Counted from the stretch's first letter, positions 48,220 to 61,880 are shown. The stretch is 64,000 nt of DNA from Marthasterias glacialis (GCA_911728455.2 OU452229.1:21912865-21976864), one strand, 5' to 3'. The notes: generated from the sequence alone by a model not told the origin. A program made the numbers and translations.

Positions 48220-48745
48220 TTTTAGTAACTGCGACAATTTCTGTTCATATTGATATATTTATATGATATATGATAATTTGTTGTTTGAGTGGAACACTTA
48301 AACCCTTGAGTCAGCCATTTTGATTTTGGGTGAAATTAATGCAACATGATAACGGTCTAATGTATAACAGAACTTGTATTTGAATTTCAAATCAGAAGAA
48401 TTTAGTTTGAAACATCGGGTATACCACAGTTGTTAGCACTCCGTCGCTTTAAAATAAGTCCAGTTCAGTCAAAACAACTTTTCAATGAGACTGCTATTAG
48501 AATTGAGCATAAAAGATTCATACCCACAAACGTGTATAAATTGCCATTACCCCGATGCGTTAATAGCATTGCCCATGGCGCTACATTGGCGGCGTCGCCT
48601 GGCTATACTACGTTTGAAAGACGAGTCGTGTGATCTGTCTGCGCTTTTGATGACTTAGTTTAAATTTTCACACACTTTCCACACACTTTCCTTATTAACT
48701 TGAGCAGGGTTGTATTGTTGACGGGAAAATTGTCGTATATAATTG
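48220..48745. other. Nothing recognised
   Basis: One 67-codon plus ORF without support. Confidence 0.4.
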
Positions 48746-48749
48746 ACGA

Positions 48750-48925
48750 TTTGACCACACTTGGCTTGCAATCGCGAGGTTGTGGGTTCGATTGCTACCG
48801 ATAGTGCAAGCAAAAGCCTCCATAAGTATTGTCTTGTAGTTGCTCAACCGCAGTTAGTTCAGTTGTGCTGAGTTTTGTGACAACAATATGTGTTTTTAAA
48901 GAGAGTATTAGTTTTGATTGTATGA
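48750..48925 (+). repeat. tRNA-headed SINE, copy 1
   Basis: TTGGCTTGCAATCGCGAGGT leads into TGTGGGTTCGATTGC (B box). A body containing GTCTTGTAGTTGCTCAACCG and CAGTTAG aligns to the next copy at 49130. It is followed directly by (GTTT)n. Confidence 0.6.
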
Positions 48926-48927
48926 GC

Positions 48928-49108
48928 AGTTTGTTTGTTTGTTTGTTGGGTTGTTTGTTTGTTTGTTTGTTTGTTTGTTTGTTGGGTTGTTAGGTTGTTG
49001 GTTTGTTTGTTTGTTTGTTTGTTTGTTTGTTTGTTTGTTTGTTGGGTTGTTTGTTTTTTGTTGGTTTGTTGGTTTGTTGGGTTGTTTGTTTGTTGGTTTG
49101 TTTTTTAA
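48928..49108. repeat. (GTTT)n microsatellite with GTTG(G) interruptions
   Basis: About 180 bp of TTTG units broken by GTTGGG; it separates two related SINEs and may have grown from the tail of the first. Confidence 0.95.
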
Positions 49109-49129
49109 AGAGAAATAGAAAAGCAGGTG

Positions 49130-49310
49130 ATTTGACTGCAGGGCTTGCGAACACGAGGTTGTGGGTTCGCTTCCAAACTCAGCAACAACTTCCTTTTCGT
49201 ATCTGGTGTTGTCTTGTAGATACCAAACCACAGTTAGCTCACCTGTGTGGAGTTCACAGACGACAAATTCAATTTTTAAACGAGAGTTTAAATGTGTGTT
49301 TTCGGAGACT
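49130..49310 (+). repeat. tRNA-headed SINE, copy 2
   Basis: GCAGGGCTTGCGAACACGAG leads into GTTGTGGGTTCGCTTCC. The body GTCTTGTAGATACCAAACCA and CAGTTAGCTC aligns to copy 1. A chance ORF of about 120 codons crosses it. Confidence 0.6.
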
Positions 49311-49764
49311 TTTCTAAGAAGCTTGACGTTGCTGAGAAAGAATTTCCATTTAAAGATTTTGCTGGTTATACTTGCGGGGCTCGACGCGTTGGAAAACATT
49401 TACACAAAAATGAATATTTATGATTTTGTTACCTGCCTCGTGATCCCACGTCACCTCCAGCTAGATACTCCTCCATTGCCATTTGTTAAAAGACGTAGAC
49501 CTATCAGGTTTGCACAACGTTAGGAAATGTCATTCTTTATTTCATACCTCTGCATGGAGATTGCACCTTTGTCAGTGTGCTGGATGTCATGGGTCAAATG
49601 ATCATGGTGTGACCATAATTATGTAGGTTTGAATTGACTTGCTCTTTCATTAGTATAATATGGAGAATGATATGGGAGCATAATTAGTGGCTATCTAAGC
49701 TAATTAGATGTGTGGATAAAATTCCACACATGTATGCCTTAGTGACATTCGAAAAAAAACATGT

Positions 49765-49900
49765 GGTAGCAATTATTTTACAACATGACTTGCAGTCACG
49801 TGGTTGTAGGTTCGAAGAATCACCAGTCACAGATGATTTTTTATTAACTATCCTGGAGTTATTCAACCACATCCATTTCATTACAGTTCGTAATCATAGA
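49765..49900 (+). repeat. tRNA-headed SINE fragment, copy 3
   Basis: GACTTGCAGTCACGTGGTTG continues to TAGGTTCGAAGAATC, the same head type as the two copies upstream but more diverged. Confidence 0.4.
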
Positions 49901-49904
49901 CGCC

Positions 49905-50275
49905 AAACAAATGAAGGGAAATATTTGATGTTTATTACATACAGAATAAACACATCTCTCATTTTCATGACTGATAACTTCGCTTAAACAAACAAATACA
50001 CAAGTATACATAGAAAGTCTTGAGCCAGCTGACATCTAAAATCTCATGATTGTGACGTTTCATATTTTAAGAGCCGTTCCTAAGTGTCTACATGACAGAC
50101 TATGCGGAGAAATGCTTTCCATCAAAACATAAGACGATATTCCTGAACTGAGTGACATTTAAGATTCAATACTGTGACGTCATAGCTTTGGATCTACTCT
50201 CCTCGACCGTGTATAAAGTACAAACCAATGCGTTCCTCAGAGACACCATGAAATGTAAAACCATAACCGATTGGT
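49905..50275. other. Nothing recognised
   Basis: AT-rich spacer; no ORF or repeat support. Confidence 0.4.
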
Positions 50276-50277
50276 AG

Positions 50278-50440
50278 AGACCTTATGCACGTGACGTCAT
50301 TTGAGTAGGGCGCCTTCGTTTAGAGGTCAAAAGGAAGTTGCTCATTGGCCAATCCTGTGCGAGGCGCGTACAAATCTGTGCCTTTCCACTGTTGCATCAC
50401 CGGTTTACCTCTAACAATGGCGGCAAAATGCATAAGGTCT
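50278..50440. mobile_element. MITE family B, intact copy (163 bp)
   Basis: AGACCTTATGCA at the left pairs exactly with TGCATAAGGTCT at the right (12-bp TIR). The subterminal CACGTGACGTCA and body CATTTGAGTAGGGCGCCTTC match the copies at 15991 and 16645. Flanks GGTAG and GTACA share TA. Confidence 0.85.
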
Positions 50441-50444
50441 GTAC

Positions 50445-52480
50445 ACTTTTCCACACTTAGTTTTATCCTGAATAATGCAGTACTCTCTCATTGGTTTAGT
50501 ATAATATAGCCCACGGAGAAATAGTTTCTATAGAAAGCACAACAAAGGAAAACTGATCTACGTTCCGTGAGATGTTTGCTATAAGTTCTATACAAATAAG
50601 TATTTAAGAACTTTTCAATAGATGTAAAATTTGCATCAAGGATAAAGAATCACACCCGAGTATTATGCATATGGATTATGCACAGTGCTTAAACACATCG
50701 GTGTATGGGTAAACACAATTAATATTTGTGAACTATTTTGCACGAAGTCATGAATATTCAGTTGGCTGAGATCTTGTCAGTTAATCCCAAAGCTGTATAC
50801 TCTTTTACACTATTTTGTACTCTTCCAACATTTGTTGAGAATGTTGTGATGTCACTTCCTTAAGAACACCCCACATACCTTAAAACTTTATGAAAAGTGA
50901 TAATTACCCGAGCTATAATAAAGATAATTTGTATGAAAGCATAAGTCTTAAATTTTCAACAACAACAAAAACAGGCGTAGTTATTCGATTTGGAGAGACG
51001 TGCAGTGGGAGAAAATCTTTAATAAGTATGTCAAGAGTATATGATTAACGAAAGAGTGAATACCCTTTAGAACTTACTCCTCGACCCAGCCCCCCCCCCC
51101 CTCTTTTAGTCACAAGTAACTATGTGGAGAAAACATGATAAAGACGACTCGAATATGAACAACAGGCGTTACGGACGTTCATGGTACAGCCATTTTGTCC
51201 CCCACCCCCATGCAGATAAGTGTAATCAAACCGATGCTGGGCAGGGAAATAGTCTGGTATTTTTGTTTACAAAAATGAGCATCCCTAATGGTTTTCTGTA
51301 ATCGCATTCAGGGAGCTAGTTGAATATTATCCAGGAGTGTGACTTTCTACCGCCATCGTGACTCTACAAGGGGGAAAAAAAACTACGGGCACTTATTGAA
51401 ACAGCTTCGCCTACATAAACAATGTTGTGCCATGTTTGTACAAATTTAACACCTGTGCCTTTTTCAACTTGTCGTTTGGGTGCGTTATCCAATCGGTGAA
51501 AGTGTAAGCAAGATCAATGACTCTAACAAAAAAAAAGGTACACGCGATAGTAATGCATGTCACTTTGATGAAAATGGATGTGATGGAAATTGACAAGCTG
51601 CGATTGAAAAAGATTCATTTTCATTTATGAGTCCCCGAGGCCGCAGAGGGAAAAAAAAAGTACTCCGTTCTTCTTCTATGTCATCTTCTTCTCCGTTTCC
51701 TCACTCTCTCCTCTCTTTCGCCTTATACAATATAAGACGAAGCATCAATAAAGTAATAACGCTTCTTATTAGGAAAAAAAACTATTTGATGTTATGCATA
51801 CAAAAATTGAAGGGGAAAAAAAGGCGAAACAACCGTCGGGTGCGTGGAAGTTTAGATTGGGAATTTCGGGGTTATCGACCGAACGTATGTGCGTGTTTGT
51901 AATATTATGTGTTTGTGACATGACAGGGAAAATGTCATCTGAGTAATTTTATAACAATGTTATTCTGGTGATTATGACTCCCCGTACTATTATTAAAGAC
52001 CTAAACTATGATTTAGAGTATTACTTGTTTTTTTCCTTCTTCTTTTGTAATGGTAAAGTCTGAATATTGGGTAAGTTTAGGATATATGAAACCCATCTAA
52101 AGCATTCATCTTCATCATGTTGACACAAGTTTTTCTCCCGCAAAATATATTGTTATGTTTTTGAATGATACAAAAAAAACAGACGGTTGATTGCTTCATC
52201 AAACCAGCTGCAAAGGGGTAAAATAAAATAAATTACTTTTTGTGTGGGTTTAATAAAACAAAAACTCAAAAAGTAATTGCACAATATTGGTTAACTGCAA
52301 AACGAACCGTATAGCTGGCAGTCATGTTACTTTGTTATCAAAGTTGTTTTCTGTTGGAAAGCAACTATTTCTTTTTCAAAAGGAGAGCGAATATTATTTA
52401 TTTCCTTTTGTTTGATTGAAGATATAATTATCATACAACTAGCCGCGGGTTTGCCATCTTTATCATTGTTATCATTATTA
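50445..52480. other. Nothing recognised; poly-C at 51089-51101
   Basis: Short ORFs only (the longest, at 51627-51902, is Lys/Arg/Ser-rich and unsupported). Confidence 0.4.
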
Positions 52481-52485
52481 TTTCT

Positions 52486-52718
52486 CGGCAGAGTGTGGGT
52501 TCGAGTCCCTGTCGTAACATTTTGTGTCCTTAAGCAAGACGCTTTACCATTTTTGCTGCGTCCTTCGGATGGGACGTAAAGGTCCCGTGTGTTGTGTAAA
52601 AAGAACCCAGTCCACTTATCGCAAAGAGAGTGGGTTCGCCTTGGTGTTCCTGGTTTGATCGGCTGCAGATTGCGCCACAGCACCTTGTAAACCGTTACAT
52701 GGTGCTATGTAAAGGAAC
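52486..52718 (+). repeat. tRNA-Leu-type SINE, 5'-truncated
   Basis: Starts inside the tRNA head at GCAGAGTGTGGGTTCGAGTC, with the body TTGCTGCGTCCTTCGGATGG and AAAAAGAACCCAGTCCACTT, and ends in the tail AGCACCTTGTAAACCGTTAC. A 118-codon ORF on the other strand is the SINE read backwards. Confidence 0.75.
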
Positions 52719-52720
52719 AG

Positions 52721-52831
52721 GGGTGGATTTCACAAAGCGCTAGGACCGTTCTTATCTCGAATAAGGACGAGTTACTAGTCCTAACTTATAGGACTTTTCG
52801 TAAGTAAGGACTAGTTTTGTGAAATCCACCC
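52721..52831. mobile_element. Hairpin MITE, 111 bp
   Basis: GGGTGGATTTCACAAA at the left is the exact reverse complement of TTTGTGAAATCCACCC at the right; inner CTAGGACCGTTCTTATC / GTAAGTAAGGACTAG pair partly. It abuts the SINE tail. Confidence 0.85.
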
Positions 52832-52834
52832 TGT

Positions 52835-55615
52835 CTCATACTTCAAAAACGTATCTTCACATACCTTTCAAGAAAAAATACTCAAATACTTTGAGACGCC
52901 CATCGGGTGTGGTAAAGCGCTTTATAAGAACTGTGTATTAGTATTACTTATCATAATGCAGTACCTTATCTTGATTCATAGTTAGTAGTAACCGAAAATG
53001 ACACCAGTTGTCCCCAACTTTAACAGTTATAAATCACAGTATTATTATACTTCGTTTAGCAGCGGCAATTTGCCAAAATTACCAATAAAAGAGTATTTGT
53101 ACCAAGAGCAGCTGCGTGTGTATCTATCACTGTTTCTAATGATACTCTTTTGTCTAACTTGATTGGAAACTGAGAATAACACAATTATCTGGTTTCATAA
53201 ATAAGTCAGACTTGAAATGAAACTTGATCAAACCTACACCCTCATTTTCTCAGTATTGCGTAGACAGAATTCTTTGGAAACCACTTAGGACACTGGCGGG
53301 TTTTTTTTTTCCCCCTGACTTGGTTTTTTTTCCCCACTGTATATGAGCAAATAAAATTTCCATTTGATTGTTATACTTGTAAACCATAGTAAGAGCGTGC
53401 CATCAACGCTGTTTTCTCCATACTTATATACTTAAATATCACGAGAGAATGGCTTAAAATCGGGCGAGATAAATTTCCCAACTCTAATGTAACACGATTG
53501 GCCTCCCGGCGGACATACTCAGTGAAATCGAACGCAATCGTTGATCATTTCCCGCAATTATCGAATCGATGGCATTAAAAATAAAACGAGAAAGCTGTGT
53601 GTGTCAACCGCGCAGGAAACACCGCTTAAGTAGCATAGATGTAGGCCTAGTCGGGGGCAAATTCTTCAGAGACGAATTTCCCTGACAAAATGCCTCTTAA
53701 GATGATCATCAAAAACGGGGAAATCTGAGCCAAGTGTCGATATTCGAAAAGCGAACTTACCCGCAATAAATATATCGACAACAGTTTGTGATTGACATTG
53801 TTTTGGGGTGTTTTTTCTTCTTTCCTGTCAACCTGGGTGTGTGTGTGTGTGTGTGTGTAGGGAACTGTTTGTCGCGGGGGATATTCTTCTCTGGTGGCCT
53901 CCAGTGTACGCAATAGGCTCTGACTTGACGGGCGTTGACCTGCATTGTAACAAACACTGTGCCTAGTCTTGGAATTATTCTAAATTATTATCGACTGCCA
54001 GGCTGTAACCAGAGGGCTGGTGTGCTGCGTGTCATCGTCCTGTGACGCAAACACGCCACTCCTTTGACGTACATCTACGCTGGGCTTTGTTGGTAAATTG
54101 TCAGCTTGGTGAATGAAAACGTCATCTTCGAAAATGGGTATGAAAATCCGGGTGAAAAAAAAGTAAAATCCCTGCAGAAATGACAGTACAACGTTACAGC
54201 AACAGTGCAAAGCTTAACTGAATAGAAGGGAGGATGAGTCATGCGAAAAAACCGTCACCGTTTTGGAAATGATCAAATTAGTTTTTTGAAAGATCACTGG
54301 TGTCAATTTGCTACGAGTACCACTCATCATGTGAAAGCTTTTTTAATAACTGAAGTTAATGTAGGCCTATCTCTCGCCAGAAGAAAAATACGGGATCGGT
54401 TGGTCGTGGAACAACCAGTTGCTTATACGCGACTTCCTGCACGACACGGTCAAATAAATATCCAGTGTGTTTTCTTAACAATTTTTTTAAGCACATCAAG
54501 ATATACAAGAATGTATGATGTTTCTATGTGGTATTGTTTTCAGCATACTCACGAAATGTAAACTTAGATCGCCTATGTATGCACACAATATTGGGCGTGG
54601 TATCCATGCGTATCGAATGACCATAGTTTAAGAAAGTATTGTTAGTTCGGCAAATAGTGGTGGGATTGTGACTTTGATGATACAAGCATGGAATTTGGCA
54701 CAAAATCAGAGTATGTCATGAGAAACATATTTGGCTATAGAGCCATCGCAGATTTGTCCTTTGGGAGAAAATATATTAGAAGAACAACAAGCAAAAGCAG
54801 CCACTTTCAAAATTTTGAAGATTGCTTGTTATTACACAACTTTTTTATGGCCAAATAATTTTCTCGTGACATACTCTGTGCTGTGCCAGATTTGACGATA
54901 GACGTAAGCGTGGTTATTAATAATGGGATTGGGAGAGGTTGACGTTCGGGTCCAGAGGAGTGACCATGAAATTGAGCACAGTTGACCGACATTTTCACCT
55001 CCCGAAACGGTTAGATTCATCCACGCCTTTGTCCTCATACGCTTGTAAGTAAATACCCTCCGCCATCGGTTTCTTTCTGCAGAACCAACGGATAACAGTT
55101 TTATAAAGGGGCCGACTAACACTGAGAGTGTAATACTATAACGAGTCCCTGAGGTGGGTCACAACTGAATGAAAAGCCTGTGTTCAGCTTGTTCCCCCAG
55201 CCCCAAACTTTATAATAAGTAGCTATCCAAAGTCACAGTCCTCGGGTGACAGTTGGACATGTTCTAGCCAGTACTTAACAGTAACGCAAAGCTGTGAGGT
55301 TTACCCAATAAACATTCACGTAACTGATTTACATGTACAAAGACGCCGAATACGTCATCACTTGCTGGCCACGGATGAACATCATCTTGATAGTGTTAGT
55401 GGAAATGATAACAACTCACCCTTTGCTGTTGTGATTTATTTGGTTTTTTGTTAGGGAGCGAGTACCCTTAATTAGACCATTTTTTTCTCGCGGTTGCAAA
55501 TGACTGCTAACGATGCAAATAACAATACCACGACGAAATCCACCTCACCGTTACGCCTCTTTCAAATATAGGACGCCACCAAGCGTTTTCAAAAGAAAGC
55601 GTAGATAAGGGTGCT
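52835..55615. other. No gene; (GT)n at 53836-53858
   Basis: A diverged CTTATCTTGATTCA unit at 52966 matches the repeat at 17790-18245. The 106-codon plus ORF at 54241-54561 is unrecognised. Confidence 0.35.
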
Positions 55616-55621
55616 TGCCAT

Positions 55622-55869
55622 GTGAACCAGAAACACCGGGGTAAACCCCTACTCTTCCACGATAAGTGTTCTGGGTTCTTTTACGTGCACTACCCATCCT
55701 AGCACACGGGACCAACGGCTGAATGTCCCATCCGAAGGACAAAGCAATTATGGTAAAGTATCTTGCTCAGGGACACAAGTGCCGCGACCGGGAATCGAAC
55801 CCACACTCTGCTGCCAACAACACCAGAACTTGAGTCCGGTGATCTTAACCGTTCGGACCACAACACTCC
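55622..55869 (-). repeat. tRNA-Leu-derived SINE, minus strand
   Basis: On the minus strand GTGGTCCGAACGGTTAAGAT, then CGGACTCAAGTTCTGG and AGTGTGGGTTCGATTCCC give a clear tRNA-Leu-like head. The body TTGTCCTTCGGATGGGACAT and CACGTAAAAGAACCCAGAAC follows; the tail is missing. Confidence 0.8.
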
Positions 55870-55874
55870 TCTTT

Positions 55875-58800
55875 ATTTGACATACTGGATTGTATTTTTT
55901 TATGGCACTTGGAAAACAACTGGATGGCAACAAGTTTATTTCTTTGTAATTCTTCACGTGTGCCAATGTCCTGTCTTTAGATTGTACGGTATTTTTTTAA
56001 TCAGTTGTTTTATATTTTTATACCTCTTTCCTTTTGTATGATATGTATATTTTTTGTACTGTAATTCTTATGATTTTACCTGTGACATTGATAAATGAAA
56101 TGAAAATAAATGAAGTTATCTTTTTCCCAATGTCACTTGAACCAATTTCAGTTCTGCGTGTTTCTGAAACGTCATCAATAGTTATTTTTCAAACATCATT
56201 CAAAGACAAATCGCAGTCCACCGAGCCATTGTAATTATAATAAATAATTAATAAACTTTTATAATAAATAATTAAGAAACTTCTGAACGATCGAAATACA
56301 TATTTGTTCTTGCATTCGTCGGCTATCCGTATCATATTCAACAAAGTCACAAACCGTCCAATCGCAGTTCATTATTTTCCCGTGCGCATAATCCATCAAA
56401 TATAAAATAAAACGTGGATGGCAAACGGATTCTTACAAATGTTGTTCTAATAAAAATGTATTTAAAAAAGATCTCTCCACGACTTATTAATCTGAATATC
56501 AAATCAATCAGACCCTCCCACATGAAGTAAAACCGACAGTTTAATTGCTTTTTACGAGGATATGGTAATTCTGTAGATCGCTTGCTCTGAAATGTTTATT
56601 TTCTCACGTCAAGGCGGCTAGAAACATCTTGTAAAAGGATAAAAAGTACCCGTGCCCTTGTCATTCGAAAACTAGAAACCTTTATTTACGCTGAGCGTAA
56701 TTGATTAACAAACTCGCTGGACGACAGACATATCAAAGATACTTAATAAAAAAAGGCAGTTATATGCGGGACCGAAGGTCTAGCAATATTTAGATCCTGG
56801 ACCGTTCCTGGTAATACCAAAGCAGGTATAGATCTTAATAAGTTTATACTTCTAGTGTTTACATTTTCGACATCTAGATCTGTTTTAAACACTTTTTAAC
56901 AAAAAAAAAGTATTGAATTGTGTTGAAAATAACATTGGACTGTGTTTCACACGAGTGGGATTTGGATGTGCAGACAATTTGCAATTGGTGTCAAGATCGA
57001 CAGCAGACTGTCATAGATATTTAAAACAATTTAAAATAAAAAAATTCCATCTAATTCTGCTTTTTTTCATTTTTACAATCTAACGCATGTCAGAATTAAG
57101 TGTTAAACATCTGCCGTGGGGCTCAGAGAATGGAACATGGGTATTTTGACGGAAATGAAACAGGTCCGAAAGCAGAGCGTGTCATGAGTTTTTGAACACT
57201 CTTTTGCTTTTCACGATGAATTGTGACATCAGAGAGACGTCAGATTTTTGTGTGAGTCTTCTAAAGTCTTTTTCAAAAATCCCTCTGGGCAAAAAAAAAA
57301 AAAAAAAATACCGTGACATCTTCTCGACACTTTATTGAATGGTACATTCTTGGAAGATTGCGTTCATTTTTCCATTATCCGGTCTTCTAGTTACAGAAAC
57401 ATTCCTTTCAACTGTCATGTACATTTTCTTGAGATGTGTTTATGCTTTTCGAAAACTATTAATGTTTTGCCAGGGATTTCTTCTAATCTGGTTTTGCCCC
57501 CGGATTTTTCTTTTATATCGATGCAATACTATTGCATTAGTTAAGTTTAAGAGCTTATGGTGCGCATCTTTAACTGGCTTTTAATTCGATTTAGCGAATT
57601 GAAATGAAAATTGAGTTTTAGGGACATATGTTATCGCACATGGCTGTATTTGTGGGGGATTTTTTTTTATTATATTTCTTTTTAGAGGACAAGTTGGTAT
57701 AGAAAGTATAGGCTTTTGGATTAAAACTCGACAGGACATCCGTTTGATCATGATACACCTTTAAAGCATACTTATTATTGCCTGTCACTGAAGCTACTGC
57801 CTGCCACAGTCCAACTTTGGGGAATACTGAGTCAAGAAAGAAATATTGCTTGTCATACATCCTCATGTGGAGTTGAAAAGAAGCGGCGCGTCTATTTTAT
57901 TACGCCCAGATAGATTATTGTTCTGCTGTGTGCTGGGAGCGTAGGGAATAGCGAGTAAATATTACAAAGAGAGCCTCCCGTTGACGAACTCTGCAAATTG
58001 GATCTACGGACCTGTCCCCTATCTTCCCCATTCGCTGACCTGTAAATTGGTGTTTAAATGGAGTGACGTATGCTAATGCCAGTGAATAGTGCACGGGATT
58101 TGCACCTCCGTAACCCTCTATCTCCCTGGTCAGATTTAGGCCGGATTTGGGGGAGAGGAGCCTGGGAGTGGATCCGGGACCGGACGACCGGGCGACCCTG
58201 GGATGCCGGTTAAATTGCAACTTCTGAATCATTTTTCCTGGAACTGAATTTCTCTCCCCACCCTCAACCCCCTCCAACAACACGCACACACATACATACC
58301 CTGTCCTTGGGGCCGGGTAGGGCTAGTTAAGTCAATGATATCTATTTCCAGTTTATTAGTGGTATTCGATTGGTTTATTAGGTTGTATTAACTTGACTAT
58401 AGGACGCCCTCTCTCACTCGATCCAAGGTATATATATGTAACTTTTCAGACAAATCGTCGAGGAGATTTTTTTTTATCTGTTCTGAAGAAATATTCTTTG
58501 AAAACGCCGAAACTTTTCATGATCTTTTATTTCCCGTAGAGCAGTTTACTAATGGACAAATTGTATAAAATGAAACGTAAACCCGGATTTTTTCCCGATC
58601 CGATGATATAACATAATATAACCTGCCAGAATTGTGTTTGTCAGCAAGACATTACAAGATGACCTTATTTCGCCTCTGTCCCATTTGTCATAAAAAAAGG
58701 TCTATACTAAATATCAAACTCATCTGCAAATCGTCTGATTGAACTATTTTTATAATTAGGTTTTCCGAGTTAATACAATCAGAGCAGTTTCGACGGGGTA

Positions 58801-60485
58801 GGGTTTTCATAAATTCGATTGGGTAACCACACCCGAACCTTGTAACATTTTTCTTTCCCGGGCGAAATTTAAGTCAGCCGAAATCTTCAGGGATTCGTGA
58901 CAGAAACTTGACCCGAGACGGAGCAGACATGCTTGAAAATTAAAATTACATCGGGAGAAAGTTAGCGATAAGGAAGAGCGGCTGTATGGAGCATCGAGGA
59001 GTGCTTTCCCACACCATATACAAAGCATGGTTCAAAAATGTACTAAACACCTCTGTGAAGAAGTGTTTCAGAATTGAGATTTCTCTCCTGTAAAAATTTC
59101 TTTCTTTTCTTTTCTTTTTTTCCTCAGCGCATGCAGAAAAGGCGTTTTTCCTCTTTCAATATCAAGAGTTGTAAAGCAGGAATAAAGAAACCACGGTAGT
59201 CGTGGAAATACGTTTTCCGTTTCCCGGGAAAGAGTTTGGCGCTGTCGTACGTGTATTGATCACGGCAGAGGTTGGCTTGAGTTTCAAAGTCTGCTCATCG
59301 ATTCCGTTTCTCGTTGGAATGCAAAACCAATCTGGGGGGACAGGCCCGCTGGGGAGTTCTCTGCAACTGCCACTGGTTGGGTTCAGGAAAGGAAGTGCAC
59401 TATACTCTGATGTTCTCGCGGAATATTGATACATTAAACACGGTGAAAATGTGGCTGGTTTCACGGTGGGTATCACAGTCTGATATCCCGGGGTTTCAGC
59501 CCCAATACGGTGTTCCCTTCCTCTGCTTTTCTGATCTCGTGCTTCCGGGGAGGGGGGGGGGGGCGGGAGAGACAGAGAGAGAGAGAGAGAAAATAGTGTA
59601 CCCCCTCCTCGTCAGAAACGATCATGCCCGCTCCTGTTCTGTATAATATGCAATACATTAAGCAGGTTCTGAACAGCTTTTAACTCTAGCAGAGGAGAGA
59701 CTTAAGTCTCAGATTACTGTGTACCTCCTTTTCTCAATCACTCTGCGTATTTGCTTACCTGTCCTGGCAGTTCAGATTTTCAACAAGGAAATGGTCCGGC
59801 CATTTGTATGGCTGAACAGCGAACAAGCATGATGCAGCGGCACAAGCGGGTTGACTCGCTAACCATTTTTTTCCCCCTGATGCACGGTAGTGTGATTTAC
59901 TTGTACGGACAACAAGTCGACAACAATTTACTATGCGGTTTTTCGAGAAAAATTATAATTTTATTTCATACCGAGTAAGTCACTTTTTTTGATACGATGC
60001 ACGTTTTCTGAAGATCGGAACACCGTGTCATTTTTTAATCTGTCTACAAGGAGAAAGGACCCTGGGATTTATGTATAGCAAAAAAAAAAACAATTTTTAT
60101 CACATGGAATAATTGTGTATGACTTGCCATAATGGGTTTTTTTTCTCAAGAAACTGCTGATCGTGTGTGGACTTTCACGGGCTAGTTTGGAACATCCCTG
60201 CCAGGTGTAAATATAACAACGTTAGTGTTAACGTATTCGGTGTTGCTCCCAACACGCAATATACTCATTGACTCCTTTTTCGTATGTAACTTCAACACCC
60301 TCAAAGAGCTGTATAAACCCATCTTAACCAGCCATTTATCAGTATCTTCGCCTGGACGACAACTGCCGTTTTTCGTTAAAGAAACTGTTGAAGGAAAATC
60401 GGTGTTAAAGCAACCCGACGACTTTTGAATGCATTATTATAACTTGAGGAGTACATTTATTTCCATACTCATTTTACAATAAAGG
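55875..60485. other. No confident gene; simple repeats
   Basis: Poly-A at 57291-57309, poly-G at 59553-59564 and (GA)n at 59573-59590. A 124-codon minus ORF at 57915-58289 and a 104-codon one at 59162-59476 have no recognisable domain. Confidence 0.35.
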
Positions 60486-60490
60486 ACACA

Positions 60491-60705
60491 CTCTAAAAAC
60501 TCCCGGGTCTGATTTTAACCCGGATTCCGGGTTCTATGTGGCCTGACCCATTTCTGGGTCGGTATGACCCGGAATTCGTGTCAAAATGACCGAGAAATGG
60601 GCCAGACTGACGCAGAACCCGTGTTTTTAATTAGTTTTCGGATTAGCTTGACCCAGAAATGATTCAGGCCCCCAGGAACCCAGAATCCGGGTCAGTTCTG
60701 AGAGA
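60491..60705. repeat. Foldback repeat rich in ACCCGGATTCCGGGT palindromes
   Basis: CTCTAAAAACTCCCGGGTCT and its inverted partner CCGGGTCAGTTCTGAGAG bound repeated TGACCCRGAAATGGGTC-type units in both orientations. Confidence 0.55.
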
Positions 60706-60887
60706 AGAATAACGTGGATGTTAAGTCAACAGTTTCACGCTTAATCAAACACGTGCTTTAAATTTCGATTTTTTTTTTTTATTTTTTTTTTTTCAATCAA
60801 TACAACAAATGTAGGGTCTTTTAAAGATATTTCTCTGGAGGATTGATACTGGTTATCTTTATACTTTATAATGAATGAGACTTTGAG

Positions 60888-61629
60888 TAGACCGATTGCG
60901 CAACCCACGTCATGTGACCTATTGTGGGTATTAAAATGTAAACAAACACGACGTCCTCAATAGGAAAGTGCGGTACGGTACATGATGATTGTTTGAAAAA
61001 TATACCAGATTTGAAAAATATACCAGAGTTTGTACCAGAGACCTTTGAGTGGCTGAGTAATGCCAGTAAGGACAGTTCCAGCAAGTCTTGAAAATTGTAC
61101 AAGTAACGAATTTAATATGCATGATGTGGTAGTGTAGTTGCACGACGGAACGTTTGGGCCAGACGACCGCGAACACGCACTTTTCAGCACAAGAATTTCA
61201 CAGTTTTTAAGCTAAATCATCCAAAGAAATGGCTTTTCAAAACTGTAACTGCAAGGCTAGGTATAAATGCTGACTTTTTCCAACGTTCTTTACCCTTTAT
61301 ACAGTGATTTAGACTTACATTACAAACAAAGTAACAGGCGGGTTGCTACATCGTCGTCCGACGCCGGTAGTGCATAACTCAAAATAAACCTCTTTAGTAG
61401 TAAAATGCTGGTATTTAATGAAACAGTAATGTGATTAAAATCAATGTCACAACATACAACTTTAATAAAAGGGCTTGGTAACTGTGTTATTATTACCAAA
61501 GGCCGACTTTTGGTGTGACTCTGTCGGTCACAGTATGTATTTGCACGTAGTTTGCCATCAGCTCAGATGACGTAGTACCCACAATAGGTCACGTGATGAC
61601 ATGTAAACATTGGTTGTGCAATCGGTCTA
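60888..61629. mobile_element. Short-TIR DNA element, 742 bp, TAGACCGAT ends
   Basis: Left TAGACCGATTGCGCAACC, right GGTTGTGCAATCGGTCTA (17 of 18 pair). Subterminal GTGACCTATTGTGGGTA and TACCCACAATAGGTCAC are perfect inverted blocks. Overlapping 77-81-codon minus ORFs inside share no frame and show no transposase. Confidence 0.8.
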
Positions 61630-61716
61630 AAACTAATCATTGTTTGGATGACTGCCAACCCTGTGCTTTGTTTTTAAATAAGTTATACTGTGGATTATTT
61701 GTTTCCATTCACTAAA

Positions 61717-61880
61717 ACTTTTTTTGGGGGGGGGGGGGCGAGAGGTCAAGCGGGGCAGGGACATAATTTTGTAATTTGGGGCGCCATTGTATAGAACCAT
61801 TCATTTGCGATCCCTTTTCAGGGTCAAAAGTGGGGCAAAGGTTTTGAGTTTACCCCCCCCCCCCCCCCGGTATGCCACTG
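61717..61880. mobile_element. Possible hAT-like remnant with poly-G/poly-C edges
   Basis: The right end as reverse complement is CAGTGGCATACCGGGGGG, resembling a hAT terminus. A G13 run sits near the left side. No matching left terminus or 8-bp duplication was found. Confidence 0.3.

Noticed and set aside
52327-52683. 118-codon minus-strand ORF
   Set aside because: It is a tRNA-Leu-type SINE read on the wrong strand.
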